Below are positions 53,374 through 62,275 of a stretch of 64,000 nucleotides of DNA, piece by piece (position 1 is the first letter of the stretch; the number at the start of each line of letters is the position of its first letter). The DNA lies in contig DLCK01000052.1 in the NCBI GenBank assembly GCA_002480565.1, forward strand, positions 49,272 to 113,271. Direction: 5' to 3'. The notes beneath the pieces were generated by a model, which ran no database searches, was not told the origin of the DNA, and was given only the letters and a program-made list of their open reading frames with translations. This DNA comes from Phycisphaerales bacterium UBA7800. Its GTDB lineage: Bacteria > Planctomycetota > Phycisphaerae > Phycisphaerales > Phycisphaeraceae. The position numbers and the translations under genes were made by a program.

Positions 53374-54438
53374 TTTATGCAATTCAATGGCTGCCACACT
53401 GTCATCCACTTCTTCTTCTGGTGAGTCCGACGGATTGGGTGTGGGGTTGATTTGAATCGGCGTATCTTCGGAACGTTCAAAACGGATGCGGCTGTTACGC
53501 AGGTCAAATGTCAATGCAAAGTGTTTGAGTAACCCGCCCCCAATAATGCCATATCGGGTTCTGACGAGGGCTTCAATCTGTCGTCTTGTCGCTGAGGACA
53601 CATCTGAATAGATGAGATTGTGAATGGTGGGTTGGAGGATACGTGTTCCCCCAAGATAGAATGCCGCGTCCAATTGACTGGGGACCAGACGGACGGACTC
53701 ATCATCTGTATTGTCGTAATAGGGCGTGATGTACGGTTCAGAAACAATCGGATCGTTGGAGATAAACGGTAGCCCGACGCCTGTGAAGTTGAAAAACATC
53801 ACGTCATAAGGGGAACTTGTATCAATCGAACAAGGCAACCTGCGATCCACCACATACAAGTCCATTTTCTGGATCAGCGATCTTTGTAATTCGGTTTGCA
53901 CGACATTGGGGCTGTCTCTTTTCAAGGCTTTGTACGGCCTGACGATCAATTGTTTGTTGGGATAATCAATGGTGCATAAAGCATGGAGAAAAGTTCGGAT
54001 TCCCAAGACCCCATGAATCTTTTCATCTTTATCAAAAAACGTTTCGCAGAGGGTGCGTTGTGCGATATCCATGTTTCGGATGGTCACACCGCCAATCTGG
54101 AGTCGCTCGATGCGTTTGTACGGCACGGCTTTGTAATGACCGTCTGTTGCAACGGTTTGCTTACCTTCATAGATACTGTCTGGAAGAGTCAGTTCTTCAA
54201 CCACCTGTGGATATAGGAAGGTTACTGCCGTCGCTGAATCAAGGACCAGGCGATAGGGGCCTTTGCCGTTGATTTTGACTGAGACGATAGGGACATCACG
54301 GTGAAAGTCCAGGGGGATGATATTCTTGCCGGAGACTGAAATACTTTGCGGCGAGGTTTGCAGGAATTGCGATTTGCACCCGGTCAACCCCGAAATCAGT
54401 ATGAGCAGCACCAGCCCTATAGCGTGGTTTTTAGTCAT
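53362..54438 (-). CDS. Aspartyl-protease-like lipoprotein 1, catalytic motifs altered
   Basis: 358 aa from ATG 54438 (lipobox GLTGC, Cys21). Two retropepsin-like halves, as in the next two genes, but the expected D-[ST]-G is DSA (67-69) in the first half and DTS (206-208) in the second. Both glycines are lost, so an inactive pseudo-protease or binding protein is likely. Rest of the fold is conserved (INGKGPYRLVLD, IHGVLGIRTF, IDYPNKQLIV). Ends against ppx. Confidence 0.82.
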   Translation of the reverse strand: MTKNHAIGLVLLILISGLTGCKSQFLQTSPQSISVSGKNIIPLDFHRDVPIVSVKINGKGPYRLVLDSATAVTFLYPQVVEELTLPDSIYEGKQTVATDGHYKAVPYKRIERLQIGGVTIRNMDIAQRTLCETFFDKDEKIHGVLGIRTFLHALCTIDYPNKQLIVRPYKALKRDSPNVVQTELQRSLIQKMDLYVVDRRLPCSIDTSSPYDVMFFNFTGVGLPFISNDPIVSEPYITPYYDNTDDESVRLVPSQLDAAFYLGGTRILQPTIHNLIYSDVSSATRRQIEALVRTRYGIIGGGLLKHFALTFDLRNSRIRFERSEDTPIQINPTPNPSDSPEEEVDDSVAAIELHKSTG

Positions 54439-54512
54439 GATTGATGCATGGTAGCAATCGTGTCTGTATTTGTCAGATAATGTCATTGTGAGTTTTGCCG
54501 TTTTAAATATTT

Positions 54513-55547
54513 TTAATACGCTTGATTTTCAACCGCCGAGTTGGGTTTAAAGCGGATATGTTCAGCGCGTTGGTCAAAGGTGACGTTGAACAATTTCAGG
54601 ACATCAGCACCCAGCAGTGATGTCCGTTCTTTGATTATTATTTTTTTTTGATCCGGACCGGCCATGATAAAGTCCGGGCTGATGATGTTGTAGACCGCAG
54701 GGCTTAGTATAAGAGTCTCACCGATTTGGATATTTTCGCGAATCTGTCCTTTGTACACATTGCTATTCTTGCCATATACGGTTTGAACGGCATGTGTTAA
54801 GCGAGGCTCGCGTATCCATGTGACTTCATTGCCAGGATGATTCAGAAAGCAGAAGCCCATGGAACTGCCCGAGTCAATGATGAACGGCATTGTTTGGTGG
54901 CCGACTTTTAAATCAACAATCTGGTGGATTGAATATTTGAGGTAGCTTTTGTAAGTGTTCGGGGAATTCAGCGGGATGGACTGATAGGGAGCGATGGTCA
55001 ACTGGTTGTCTTGATAGTCGATCGTCATCAGCAGATTGTAAAAAACACGTACACTCAGAAGCCCATCAATTGGAATGTTCTGGCTGATCACGTCACTTGT
55101 AATCCCGATTTCCATTGCATCAAGATTTTTGAGCTGAGCATTTCCAATGGTCATGGTTTGGATGTGCTTGTATGACTTGATATTTAATTTGCCGCTGGAT
55201 GTGGTGAATTGTTGCCATTTGTAATCACTGGGCGGTAAATTGAGTTCCCGCATGACACGTCTGTTTAGACAGGTGATTTCTGCACCAGTATCCAGCAATA
55301 GACGATACGGGCCTTGGCCATTGATCAGCACGGAAACAATTGGCAGGCCCGAGCGCATATCCAATGGGACTGTCGTCGGCTGTGAAAGCTCAGCTTGTTT
55401 GGGGGTGATTTGGAGAAAGGTTGTTTTGCAGCCGCAAAGCTGTGTGAGTCCTGCAAGAACCAGTAACACAATCATGGGACGTGTTGAGAACCATGCTGCA
55501 CGATGGGTGATCGTGTTGGCTTTGACACTGTTGAATTTCACGTTCAA
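54513..55547 (-). CDS. Aspartyl-protease-like lipoprotein 2
   Basis: 344 aa with ATG 55547, or 320 from ATG 55475 (MIVLLVLAGL), which fits the lipobox QLCGC-K (Cys40 in the long form) better. Intact DTG at Asp86 (LLLDTGAEITCL) and DSG at Asp225 (FIIDSGSSMGF). Single-chain two-motif retropepsin/Asp_protease_2 architecture. Probably anchored in the outer membrane, acting in the periplasm or outside. Between genes 1 and 3, all reading leftwards. Confidence 0.84.
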   Translation of the reverse strand: MNVKFNSVKANTITHRAAWFSTRPMIVLLVLAGLTQLCGCKTTFLQITPKQAELSQPTTVPLDMRSGLPIVSVLINGQGPYRLLLDTGAEITCLNRRVMRELNLPPSDYKWQQFTTSSGKLNIKSYKHIQTMTIGNAQLKNLDAMEIGITSDVISQNIPIDGLLSVRVFYNLLMTIDYQDNQLTIAPYQSIPLNSPNTYKSYLKYSIHQIVDLKVGHQTMPFIIDSGSSMGFCFLNHPGNEVTWIREPRLTHAVQTVYGKNSNVYKGQIRENIQIGETLILSPAVYNIISPDFIMAGPDQKKIIIKERTSLLGADVLKLFNVTFDQRAEHIRFKPNSAVENQAY

Positions 55548-55702
55548 TTCCCCCAGCAGGCAAACATCATCAAGTCAGACAAGGCATAAGGCTCGCAGAT
55601 CAAGCCCCTTTCAGGCAGAACTGTCTGACGACTAAAGATATCTTAGCATTTGACGACGGTTTTGTCTGTTGAAGGGTGACGTTGGACCAATCAAATTAGG
55701 TT

Positions 55703-56698
55703 CTATGGCTTGACTACCGGTTTGCCGTAGCCTCGCATTTTGATTGGGCGTTGACTTTCACGGGCAAAGCGGATGAGTCTGCTGCGTTGGTCGATGGTGA
55801 TTGCAAAGTGTTTTAACACTTCGCCACCGATGAGTGAGGTGGCTTTGGCGAATAGCGGGTCCTGATCGGGTGATGAGATTAATGGATATTCCGCAGGTCG
55901 GATGTAAATAATGGGTCGCTGAATTTGTTGGTCTGCCAGATGGACGGTTTGATTGATGCGACCGACTCGGATATCGACCGGGCCGTGTGGGGTTTGTGTA
56001 CTGCCTGAGACGATGGGGCCTTGAGCAAAAGTGAGTTGGTTGGCATCGTCGTCGGTAAGGAAAAAGCCCATGGACGTGCCGGTGTCGAGGGTGAAGGTCA
56101 TCACCTTATGATTGACTGGCAGATCAATGAGCAGGTGTTCAGCATCAGGCAACCTGGCAGCAATGACATTCAGAGCATCAGCGCCAAGGTAGTCATCAGG
56201 CGTGAGGATGAGTTGGCTGTTGGGATAGTCGATGGTTAGTAGCAAACGTGCAAAGACGCGCAGTCCCAGCAGGCCATCAATTCGGAGGGTTGAGCCCAGA
56301 TAATCCGGTGGAATGTCTACGAGCTTGGCATCCAGATTTTCAAAGATGGCCTCGCCAAGCTTCAGGCTTGAGATGCGTCTGAAGCTGACGGTATCCACGC
56401 CACCGATGGAACGGCTGAATTCTGTACCTTTGATTGTTCCTTTGGGCAGTTGGAGTTCATCAGCAATTTCAGGACGAAGGACAACAGTAGGGCTGCCGGT
56501 ATCGAGGATCAGATGATAGGGGCCTTTGCCATTGATCGTGACGGTGACCAATGGTAAATGACTTTGAATATCAAGTGGGATGGTGGTCGGACTTGTGAGC
56601 TTAATCTGTCTTGGGGATGCCTGTGGCAATTCGGTTTGACAACCGATCAGGCAGATGACAGTGAGCATAAGCACCGACAACAGGGCGGGGTGTCTCAT
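55703..56698 (-). CDS. Aspartyl-protease-like lipoprotein 3
   Basis: 331 aa from ATG 56698 (lipobox CLIGC, Cys20). DTG at Asp66 (LILDTGSPTVV) and at Asp205 (TLDTGTSMGF), both intact. VTVTINGKGPYHLILD and IDGLLGLRVFARLLLTIDYP match the other two paralogues. The first of the three in transcription order. Gaps of 155 and 75 bases suggest separate or weakly coupled transcription. Confidence 0.85.
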   Translation of the reverse strand: MRHPALLSVLMLTVICLIGCQTELPQASPRQIKLTSPTTIPLDIQSHLPLVTVTINGKGPYHLILDTGSPTVVLRPEIADELQLPKGTIKGTEFSRSIGGVDTVSFRRISSLKLGEAIFENLDAKLVDIPPDYLGSTLRIDGLLGLRVFARLLLTIDYPNSQLILTPDDYLGADALNVIAARLPDAEHLLIDLPVNHKVMTFTLDTGTSMGFFLTDDDANQLTFAQGPIVSGSTQTPHGPVDIRVGRINQTVHLADQQIQRPIIYIRPAEYPLISSPDQDPLFAKATSLIGGEVLKHFAITIDQRSRLIRFARESQRPIKMRGYGKPVVKP

Positions 56699-56814
56699 AA
56701 AGGCATGATAACAGGGAATGGAGTTGTTTGAATTTGAAATTAAAACACGGCGCGACTTTGTGAGCCGCACCGTGTGAATGTGTTTTGAATTGTCTGTGTT
56801 GGCTCAGATGCTGA

Positions 56815-57675
56815 TCAGCCCTTGACCGCACCCATTTGGATACCCTTGACCAGATATTTCTGGAGCAGGATAAACAGGAAGATCATGGGGATGACGGCCA
56901 TGGTGACGGCTGCCATCATCAAGTGCGTCGACTGGCCACGTGTGGAGTCAAAGAACAACAGTCCAATCGGAAGCGTGTAGCGTTCCTGACTCTTGAGCAT
57001 GACCAACGGCCAGAAGAAGCTGTTGTAGTTACCCATAAAGGTGAAGATGGTCAGTGTGATCAAACCGGGACGACATAACGGGAGGATGATATCCCAGAAC
57101 AGTCGCCACTTGCTGGCCCCGTCGATCTCCGCGGACTCATCAATACTCGACGAGATCGTGAGCATGAACTGTCGCAAGAGGAAGGTGCCAAACGCCGAAA
57201 AGGCGGCTGGCAGGATCAGCCCCATATAGGTGTCCACCAAGCCCAGGAAAATCATGATCTGATAGTTGGGGATCATCATGACCAGACCCGGGAGCATCAT
57301 GGTGGAGAGATAAAGCATGAAGACTTTATCGCGGCCGGCCCATTTGCATCGTGAGAAGGAGAACGCTGCCAAGGAACTGGTGGTCACCTGCAAAGCGGTC
57401 ACCCAGGCTGCGATGAACAGACTGTTGCAGTAAAATCGGCCGTAAGGCACGACGGAAAAGACTTCCTGGTAGTTCTTTGGCTGCCAACTGGTGGGAATCC
57501 AACTTTCAGATTGGACTTCCGTCAGGGGCTTGAAGCTGGTGAGCACCATCCATGCAAATGGCAGTGCCAATCCCAGACTCATGCACGCCAGAAGGATATG
57601 CAGGAACCAGGTGCCGAAGAATTTCTTGGGCACCAGACGATTACTTGTGACATCGGTGGCATTAGTCATTGACAT
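56815..57675 (-). CDS. Sugar ABC importer permease, MalG-like
   Basis: 286 aa from ATG 57675 (or 284 from 57669), beginning inside the end of the larger permease gene. Six membrane segments, EAA loop DESAEIDGASKWRLFWDIIL, normal length. Partner of the permease at 57662 and the binding protein at 59186. The open frame to 57828 is not used. Confidence 0.92.
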   Translation of the reverse strand: MSMTNATDVTSNRLVPKKFFGTWFLHILLACMSLGLALPFAWMVLTSFKPLTEVQSESWIPTSWQPKNYQEVFSVVPYGRFYCNSLFIAAWVTALQVTTSSLAAFSFSRCKWAGRDKVFMLYLSTMMLPGLVMMIPNYQIMIFLGLVDTYMGLILPAAFSAFGTFLLRQFMLTISSSIDESAEIDGASKWRLFWDIILPLCRPGLITLTIFTFMGNYNSFFWPLVMLKSQERYTLPIGLLFFDSTRGQSTHLMMAAVTMAVIPMIFLFILLQKYLVKGIQMGAVKG

Positions 57676-59179
57676 AGCGGCTACCAAACTTCCAGTTGAA
57701 CATTGTGATGGAAAAGACCATGGCAAAGAGTACCCAGGCAAACGATGAGCTGTAGCCCAATCGGCCGGTGACAAAGCCCTCGGTGTAAATACTAAATGAC
57801 AATGTGGTCGTGGCACCGGCTGGACCACCGTTGGTCATTGTTCGGGCCATTTCAAAACCACCTTGCAGACCGCCGATCATTGCCATCACGACGATGAAGA
57901 ACGTGGTCGGAGCAAGCTGAGGCCAAGTGACGTTCCAGAATTTCTGGAAGGATGAAGCCCCATCAATGTCGGCAGCTTCATAGAGTTCGCCAGGGACATT
58001 GGTCAACGCTGCGAGATACAGCAGCATGTTGTTTGAACCAATCGCGCCCCAGAAGCCCATGACCATAATGGCAGGCTTGGCCCAGTGGTATTCGGTGAGC
58101 CAGTTGGGAGCAATCAAGCCACCACTTGAAACACCATTGGTGACGGTGAATGCTGCCATGGCTGGCAATTTGTAGGCCACGATTCCCAGGCCGATGACCA
58201 CGAACTGAATCACCATCAAGAACAGGCAAAGCATCAGAGCATTGCCAAAACCATTGCTTGGTTTGCAATCGAATTCCTGTTTGGAACTGATGATCATAAA
58301 CAAGGTCACCGCGAGCAAGGCACCACCGACGATTGCAATGCTGTAGCGTGCAGCTTGAATCGGGAACCACTGGCACGCCAGCACGGATGGGAGCATCAGG
58401 AAGAACATCGGTAGAACGATGGCTCCTGAACCCAAGTCGCCGTCACGCCAGAGGGTGTTGAGCCGCTTAAGTCCCATGAACAGGATCGCACCGATGAGAA
58501 TAATGGCAAGCCAAAGTCCAGCTTGAATCAAGCCCGAGGGGACGCTGTTAATCACGCCGCCAACCTGTTCGAGAATCGGGTTGAGTGTTTGGTTGATCGG
58601 GCCACTGCGTGGGTTGTAAAGCTTCTTCCACAACAGGTACGTTGCCACACCAGCTGTGAAGTGAGGCAGGTAAAACAAGGTTCGGTAAACCGTGCTGCCA
58701 CCCAAGGCACCGCCGACGAGGAAGGTGCAACCCAAGCCGCAGACCAGTAACGTCATGGCCGATGCACCCATGCCAATGAGCGTGAGCATGATGCAAGAAG
58801 CTACCAGTGTCGCAGAGGCAATGATCATCATCGCGGACTTCTTGGAGCCGCCGCGGAGATCTTTACTAAGAAGCAACGCACAACAAAGCGAGCCACCGAT
58901 GGTGAATGGGATATTCATCATCAGGAACAACGTGTTGCCCAGATACTTGTAAAAGTCCGAGTTACTCAACAGACGCTGAAAGTTGTCAAACCCCACGAAA
59001 TGCGGTGAAGCCTCAGGCTTAAACATATTGTGAAGTTTCAGGTCCCAGTTGGAGAACGCCATAATCATGGAGAACACCAGGGGGATCGTCGTGAAAGTCA
59101 GAAAGCCCAGGATGTTGGGAGTCAAAAACCCCAATCCCGTTGCAACTTCACGGAAGGTTCTGTTCTTTTTCGTACTCAT
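57662..59179 (-). CDS. Sugar ABC importer permease, MalF-like, with large membrane insertions
   Basis: 505 aa from ATG 59179 (AGAGGAA upstream; TTG 59185 is an alternative). Core MalF pattern: FVGFDNFQRLLSN, GNTLFLM, YRTLFYLPHFTAGV, LYNPRSGPINQTLN, EAA loop YEAADIDGASSFQKFWNVTWP and TNGGPAGATTTL. Usual length is about 300, but two extra hydrophobic blocks are present (about 116-160, two helices; about 218-345, four or so helices). Both lie in loops between core helices, so the transport core may be intact. No ATPase gene is nearby. Confidence 0.86.
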   Translation of the reverse strand: MSTKKNRTFREVATGLGFLTPNILGFLTFTTIPLVFSMIMAFSNWDLKLHNMFKPEASPHFVGFDNFQRLLSNSDFYKYLGNTLFLMMNIPFTIGGSLCCALLLSKDLRGGSKKSAMMIIASATLVASCIMLTLIGMGASAMTLLVCGLGCTFLVGGALGGSTVYRTLFYLPHFTAGVATYLLWKKLYNPRSGPINQTLNPILEQVGGVINSVPSGLIQAGLWLAIILIGAILFMGLKRLNTLWRDGDLGSGAIVLPMFFLMLPSVLACQWFPIQAARYSIAIVGGALLAVTLFMIISSKQEFDCKPSNGFGNALMLCLFLMVIQFVVIGLGIVAYKLPAMAAFTVTNGVSSGGLIAPNWLTEYHWAKPAIMVMGFWGAIGSNNMLLYLAALTNVPGELYEAADIDGASSFQKFWNVTWPQLAPTTFFIVVMAMIGGLQGGFEMARTMTNGGPAGATTTLSFSIYTEGFVTGRLGYSSSFAWVLFAMVFSITMFNWKFGSRYVND

Positions 59180-59185
59180 GTTCAA

Positions 59186-60916
59186 TTATTCCTCTTCCTT
59201 AAGCATACCTTTGACACGGTAGTACCTCAGGTAGAATGGGTTCTGAATCAGGCTTGCTGGAATCTTCTGACCGTTTTTCTTGAATTCCTCAATCTTCTTC
59301 TGATCTTTCATCGCCTTGTCGTACTGAGCTTTGAGTTCCGGATTCTCAATCAAGGTGCGTTGGATTTCACCATTAACACGATCGGCAGCACGCTTGGCAG
59401 CAGCTTCAGCAGTTGACATATTGTTGATGTATACATCCTCGGCGTTGCGAATTTCCATCGAGACGGTTTCGGGTACACAATAAGGCGTGATGTCCGCAGG
59501 CAACGCAGTGTTCTGCATGATGTCGGTGAAACGCTTGTGCATGCCCCATTCGGAGGTATACACCGGCATTGAATCGTTATAAAGCTTGTCGAACTTGGCC
59601 AACGCTTCTTGATATTCAGTGTCAGACAGCTTCGCAGGCTTGGGCGGACGAGGCAGATCCTGAATCGACCAATTCGATTCGCGGTCGACCTTGTCGAGTT
59701 TTTCGTAGAAGTTAATTCGGAAGTCCGCAAGCAGATGCTTTTCATCATTATCGTACGGGAAGATCAGTTCAGTATCCGAAGGAAGCAGTGGTAAAGGCTT
59801 ATCCCAAGCGACCGTCTTGGTGTACTTGGGGTTGGGTGGCAGCGCGTCGGCATCGCGGACGATCTGCATGTTGTAATCTTCCGACGCCAGATAGGACTGG
59901 AAGACTTTGGCTTTTTCTTTGTGCTTACCACCCTTGTAAATCCCAAGAGCACGCGTGTTACAACGGGTCACCGGGAAGCCGCCATGGGGATACTCGATGA
60001 CGTCGAGTTTCATCAGGGGTTTCCCATCGTCAACGCGATCCTGTTGAATCTGACGCAGACGAATCAGTGAGTAACGTCCCATGCCGAACATGGCATAGTT
60101 GCCTTGACCAAAGAGGAAAATCTGTGGTCCGCCGTAACCCGCTTCCACGTCAAATGCACTTTGATCCGCAGCTGTGGGGATGATGCGATCTTCATACATC
60201 CACTGATACTTTTTCTTCAATGCTTGGACATAGCGTGGGTCTTCAAGCTGACAGAGTGTCAGTGTTTCGTTGAAACATGCCAACCCCAAGGAGCGGTACA
60301 TCGTTTCAGTGTCGATGGAGTCGAGCATGAAACGTTCTTGATGGGTTGTACCCACATTGGCTTTTTGCACAAACTCACGACCAATGCGTTCGAAGGTATC
60401 CCAGTCCCAACGATGGGGAGGGCGTTCAACTTCCAATTCATCAAACTGGTTGTAATCGACCCAGAGAATCCGGGCAGCCACATTACAGGGATAAAGGTAT
60501 TGCTCGCCATCCTGTTCAATAAGGGGGCGAATCGGTTCCCATGTGGTGCTCACGTCGTATCCGAGTTTCTTGGCCGTTTCGGTGACCGGATCAATCAGGC
60601 CGATCGCGTTGAAATAACGCATGTCGGTCCCGCCGCCCATGTCCATCGTGTCACCACCGACGCCTGAAACGCCTTGGATGACTTTCTTTTCCTTGCGGGA
60701 GTTGGCTGCATCGACGAGGACTCGGATGTCCTGCGGGCGATTGGGGTCTTTCTTCAACCAACGCTGGAAGATGGCAATCTGCTCGATACGAGCGGGGTTG
60801 GGATCGGTTACCCAATAAATTGTTGTACCTTCAAATTGTGATGTTGGAAGTGTTTTCCAGATAAAAATGGATGCCACTCCAAGTAGCGCAAACATGATCA
60901 TGAACAAATATTTCAT
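59186..60916 (-). CDS. ABC extracellular solute-binding protein, family 1-like
   Basis: 576 aa. N-terminal single membrane helix YLFMIMFALLGVASIFIW, with no typical signal cleavage, so it may stay anchored. Family features: WVTDPNPARIEQIAIFQRWL, MDMGGGTDMRYFNAIGLIDP, RFMLDS, FGQGNYAMFGMGRY. About 120 extra C-terminal residues are helical and charged. First gene of the operon; stop codon is 6 bases from the permease ATG. Probably binds an oligosaccharide. Confidence 0.86.
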   Translation of the reverse strand: MKYLFMIMFALLGVASIFIWKTLPTSQFEGTTIYWVTDPNPARIEQIAIFQRWLKKDPNRPQDIRVLVDAANSRKEKKVIQGVSGVGGDTMDMGGGTDMRYFNAIGLIDPVTETAKKLGYDVSTTWEPIRPLIEQDGEQYLYPCNVAARILWVDYNQFDELEVERPPHRWDWDTFERIGREFVQKANVGTTHQERFMLDSIDTETMYRSLGLACFNETLTLCQLEDPRYVQALKKKYQWMYEDRIIPTAADQSAFDVEAGYGGPQIFLFGQGNYAMFGMGRYSLIRLRQIQQDRVDDGKPLMKLDVIEYPHGGFPVTRCNTRALGIYKGGKHKEKAKVFQSYLASEDYNMQIVRDADALPPNPKYTKTVAWDKPLPLLPSDTELIFPYDNDEKHLLADFRINFYEKLDKVDRESNWSIQDLPRPPKPAKLSDTEYQEALAKFDKLYNDSMPVYTSEWGMHKRFTDIMQNTALPADITPYCVPETVSMEIRNAEDVYINNMSTAEAAAKRAADRVNGEIQRTLIENPELKAQYDKAMKDQKKIEEFKKNGQKIPASLIQNPFYLRYYRVKGMLKEEE

Positions 60917-60939
60917 AACGACCCTTTTCCTGAAACAGG

Positions 60940-60962
60940 GGGTACACAGTTGCTATGTACCC
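60940..60962 (-). promoter_or_regulatory. Inverted repeat upstream of the ABC importer operon
   Basis: GGGTACA-CAGTTGCTA-TGTACCC, 7-bp arms, 24 bases upstream of the binding-protein start (60916), whose Shine-Dalgarno is GGAAAAGG. Possible operator or attenuator stem. The following 270 bases to uppS hold no gene. Confidence 0.45.
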
Positions 60963-61236
60963 GATGGTTGACCAGTGGCCGGCCTGACTTTGCACAATTG
61001 CAAGCCCGTATTATTCAATGTGTGAAAGGTGGTGGACAGACTCGAACGAGCCGTCCTGACGGATTTTAATAATGCGTCGCTGCAAATACCCTTCACCAGC
61101 AGCTCGCCCCGGACTCTAGCCCTTGCCAAGGATCAATTTTTAGTGTCGATCAAAAGCAGGATAGAACATAATCGGAGAATTGTAGACGATTATCTTGGCT
61201 TCTGCCACCTGTTGAACTGTTAAAACTGATTTGTGT

Positions 61237-62088
61237 TCAGTCTGACTGCTCGGGGCATTCGTCTGACGGGATCGCGCCGAATTTGCGGTGACGTCGTGCG
61301 TACTCACGAATGGCATCCCGTAAACAGTCTACGGTGAAGCTTGGCCAGCAGACATCGGCGACATAAATCTCGGCGTAACTGATCTGCCAAAGCAGGTAAT
61401 TGCTCAATCGCATTTCACCGGCAGTCCGAATCAGAAGATCAGGATCAGGCAAGCCTGCGGTGTAGAGATTGTTACTGACCATTTGTTCGGTGATCTGGGC
61501 AGGATCGATTTCACCCGCAGCTGCCTTGGTTGCCAATGTGCGAACCGCATCGGTTATTTCTGTCCGTGAGCCGTAGTTGATCGCCAAAGCCAATGTCAGG
61601 CCGGTGTTCCTGGCGGTCATCTGCGTGGTGATGTCCAATTGTTCAAGTACCGCATCGGGCAGACCTTCACGTCTTCCAACCTGCACGAAACGGACATTGT
61701 TTTCCATCATCGTGTCACGTTCAGCCTGAAGGTATTCGACGTACAACGCCATGAGACATTCAATCTCTTCGGCGGGGCGTTTCCAGTTATCCACGGAAAA
61801 GCTATACAGCGTCAACGCATCCAATCCGAGCTTGGCGCACTCGGTGACCACGGCTCGGACGGCCAGAGCACCGTTTTGATGACCAAAGAGGCGGGGCTTG
61901 CCTTGCTGCTGTGCCCAGCGACCGTTGCCGTCCATGATGATGGCGATGTGACGTGGCAAAGCTGATTGGGAGACACCCACGGCTGACAATGCCGCCGCAT
62001 CCGGGGCGACCGTTGAGGTGACTTCCGGGGTGTCGACCGACATCGTTGGCGGCGTAGTCTTCGGATTGTCGAGTTGTGACTCGATCAT
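61237..62088 (-). CDS. uppS: Isoprenyl transferase (undecaprenyl diphosphate synthase)
   Basis: 283 aa. LPRHIAIIMDGNGRWAQQQG with the catalytic Asp, then FGHQNGALAVRAV, YSFSVDNWKRP, NNVRFVQVGRR, LALAINYGSR, DLLIRTAGEMRLSNYLLWQ and YVADVCWPSF: all motifs present. Makes the C55 lipid carrier for cell-wall and glycan synthesis. The N-terminal 44 residues are a Thr/Pro/Val-rich extension, not part of the fold. Confidence 0.95.
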   Translation of the reverse strand: MIESQLDNPKTTPPTMSVDTPEVTSTVAPDAAALSAVGVSQSALPRHIAIIMDGNGRWAQQQGKPRLFGHQNGALAVRAVVTECAKLGLDALTLYSFSVDNWKRPAEEIECLMALYVEYLQAERDTMMENNVRFVQVGRREGLPDAVLEQLDITTQMTARNTGLTLALAINYGSRTEITDAVRTLATKAAAGEIDPAQITEQMVSNNLYTAGLPDPDLLIRTAGEMRLSNYLLWQISYAEIYVADVCWPSFTVDCLRDAIREYARRHRKFGAIPSDECPEQSD

Positions 62089-62153
62089 TCATGCATCCTG
62101 CAAAAGGCAAGGTGTAATTCACACGATGCCGTTGATTCGTCAAGACATTTTTT

Positions 62154-62247
62154 TAACCACAGAGACGCAGAGTCACAGAGCCCAAAAAAAAGCAGGCATT
62201 TTCTTCTCTGATTTTATTTTCTCTGTGTCTCTGTGCCTCTGTGGTTA
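62154..62247. repeat. Dispersed inverted repeat, copy 2
   Basis: TAACCACAGAGACGCAGAG on the left and CTCTGTGTCTCTGTGC, ending CTCTGTGGTTA, on the right. Related to copy 1 at 51595-51697 in both arms; the centres differ. Lies between uppS and purA. Confidence 0.85.
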
Positions 62248-62275
62248 CGACAAAACATTTTTTGTAATACCAAAC

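Noticed and set aside
60104..60667. Open frame of about 187 codons on the plus strand
   Set aside because: It is antisense to the solute-binding protein gene, whose protein sequence is clearly real.
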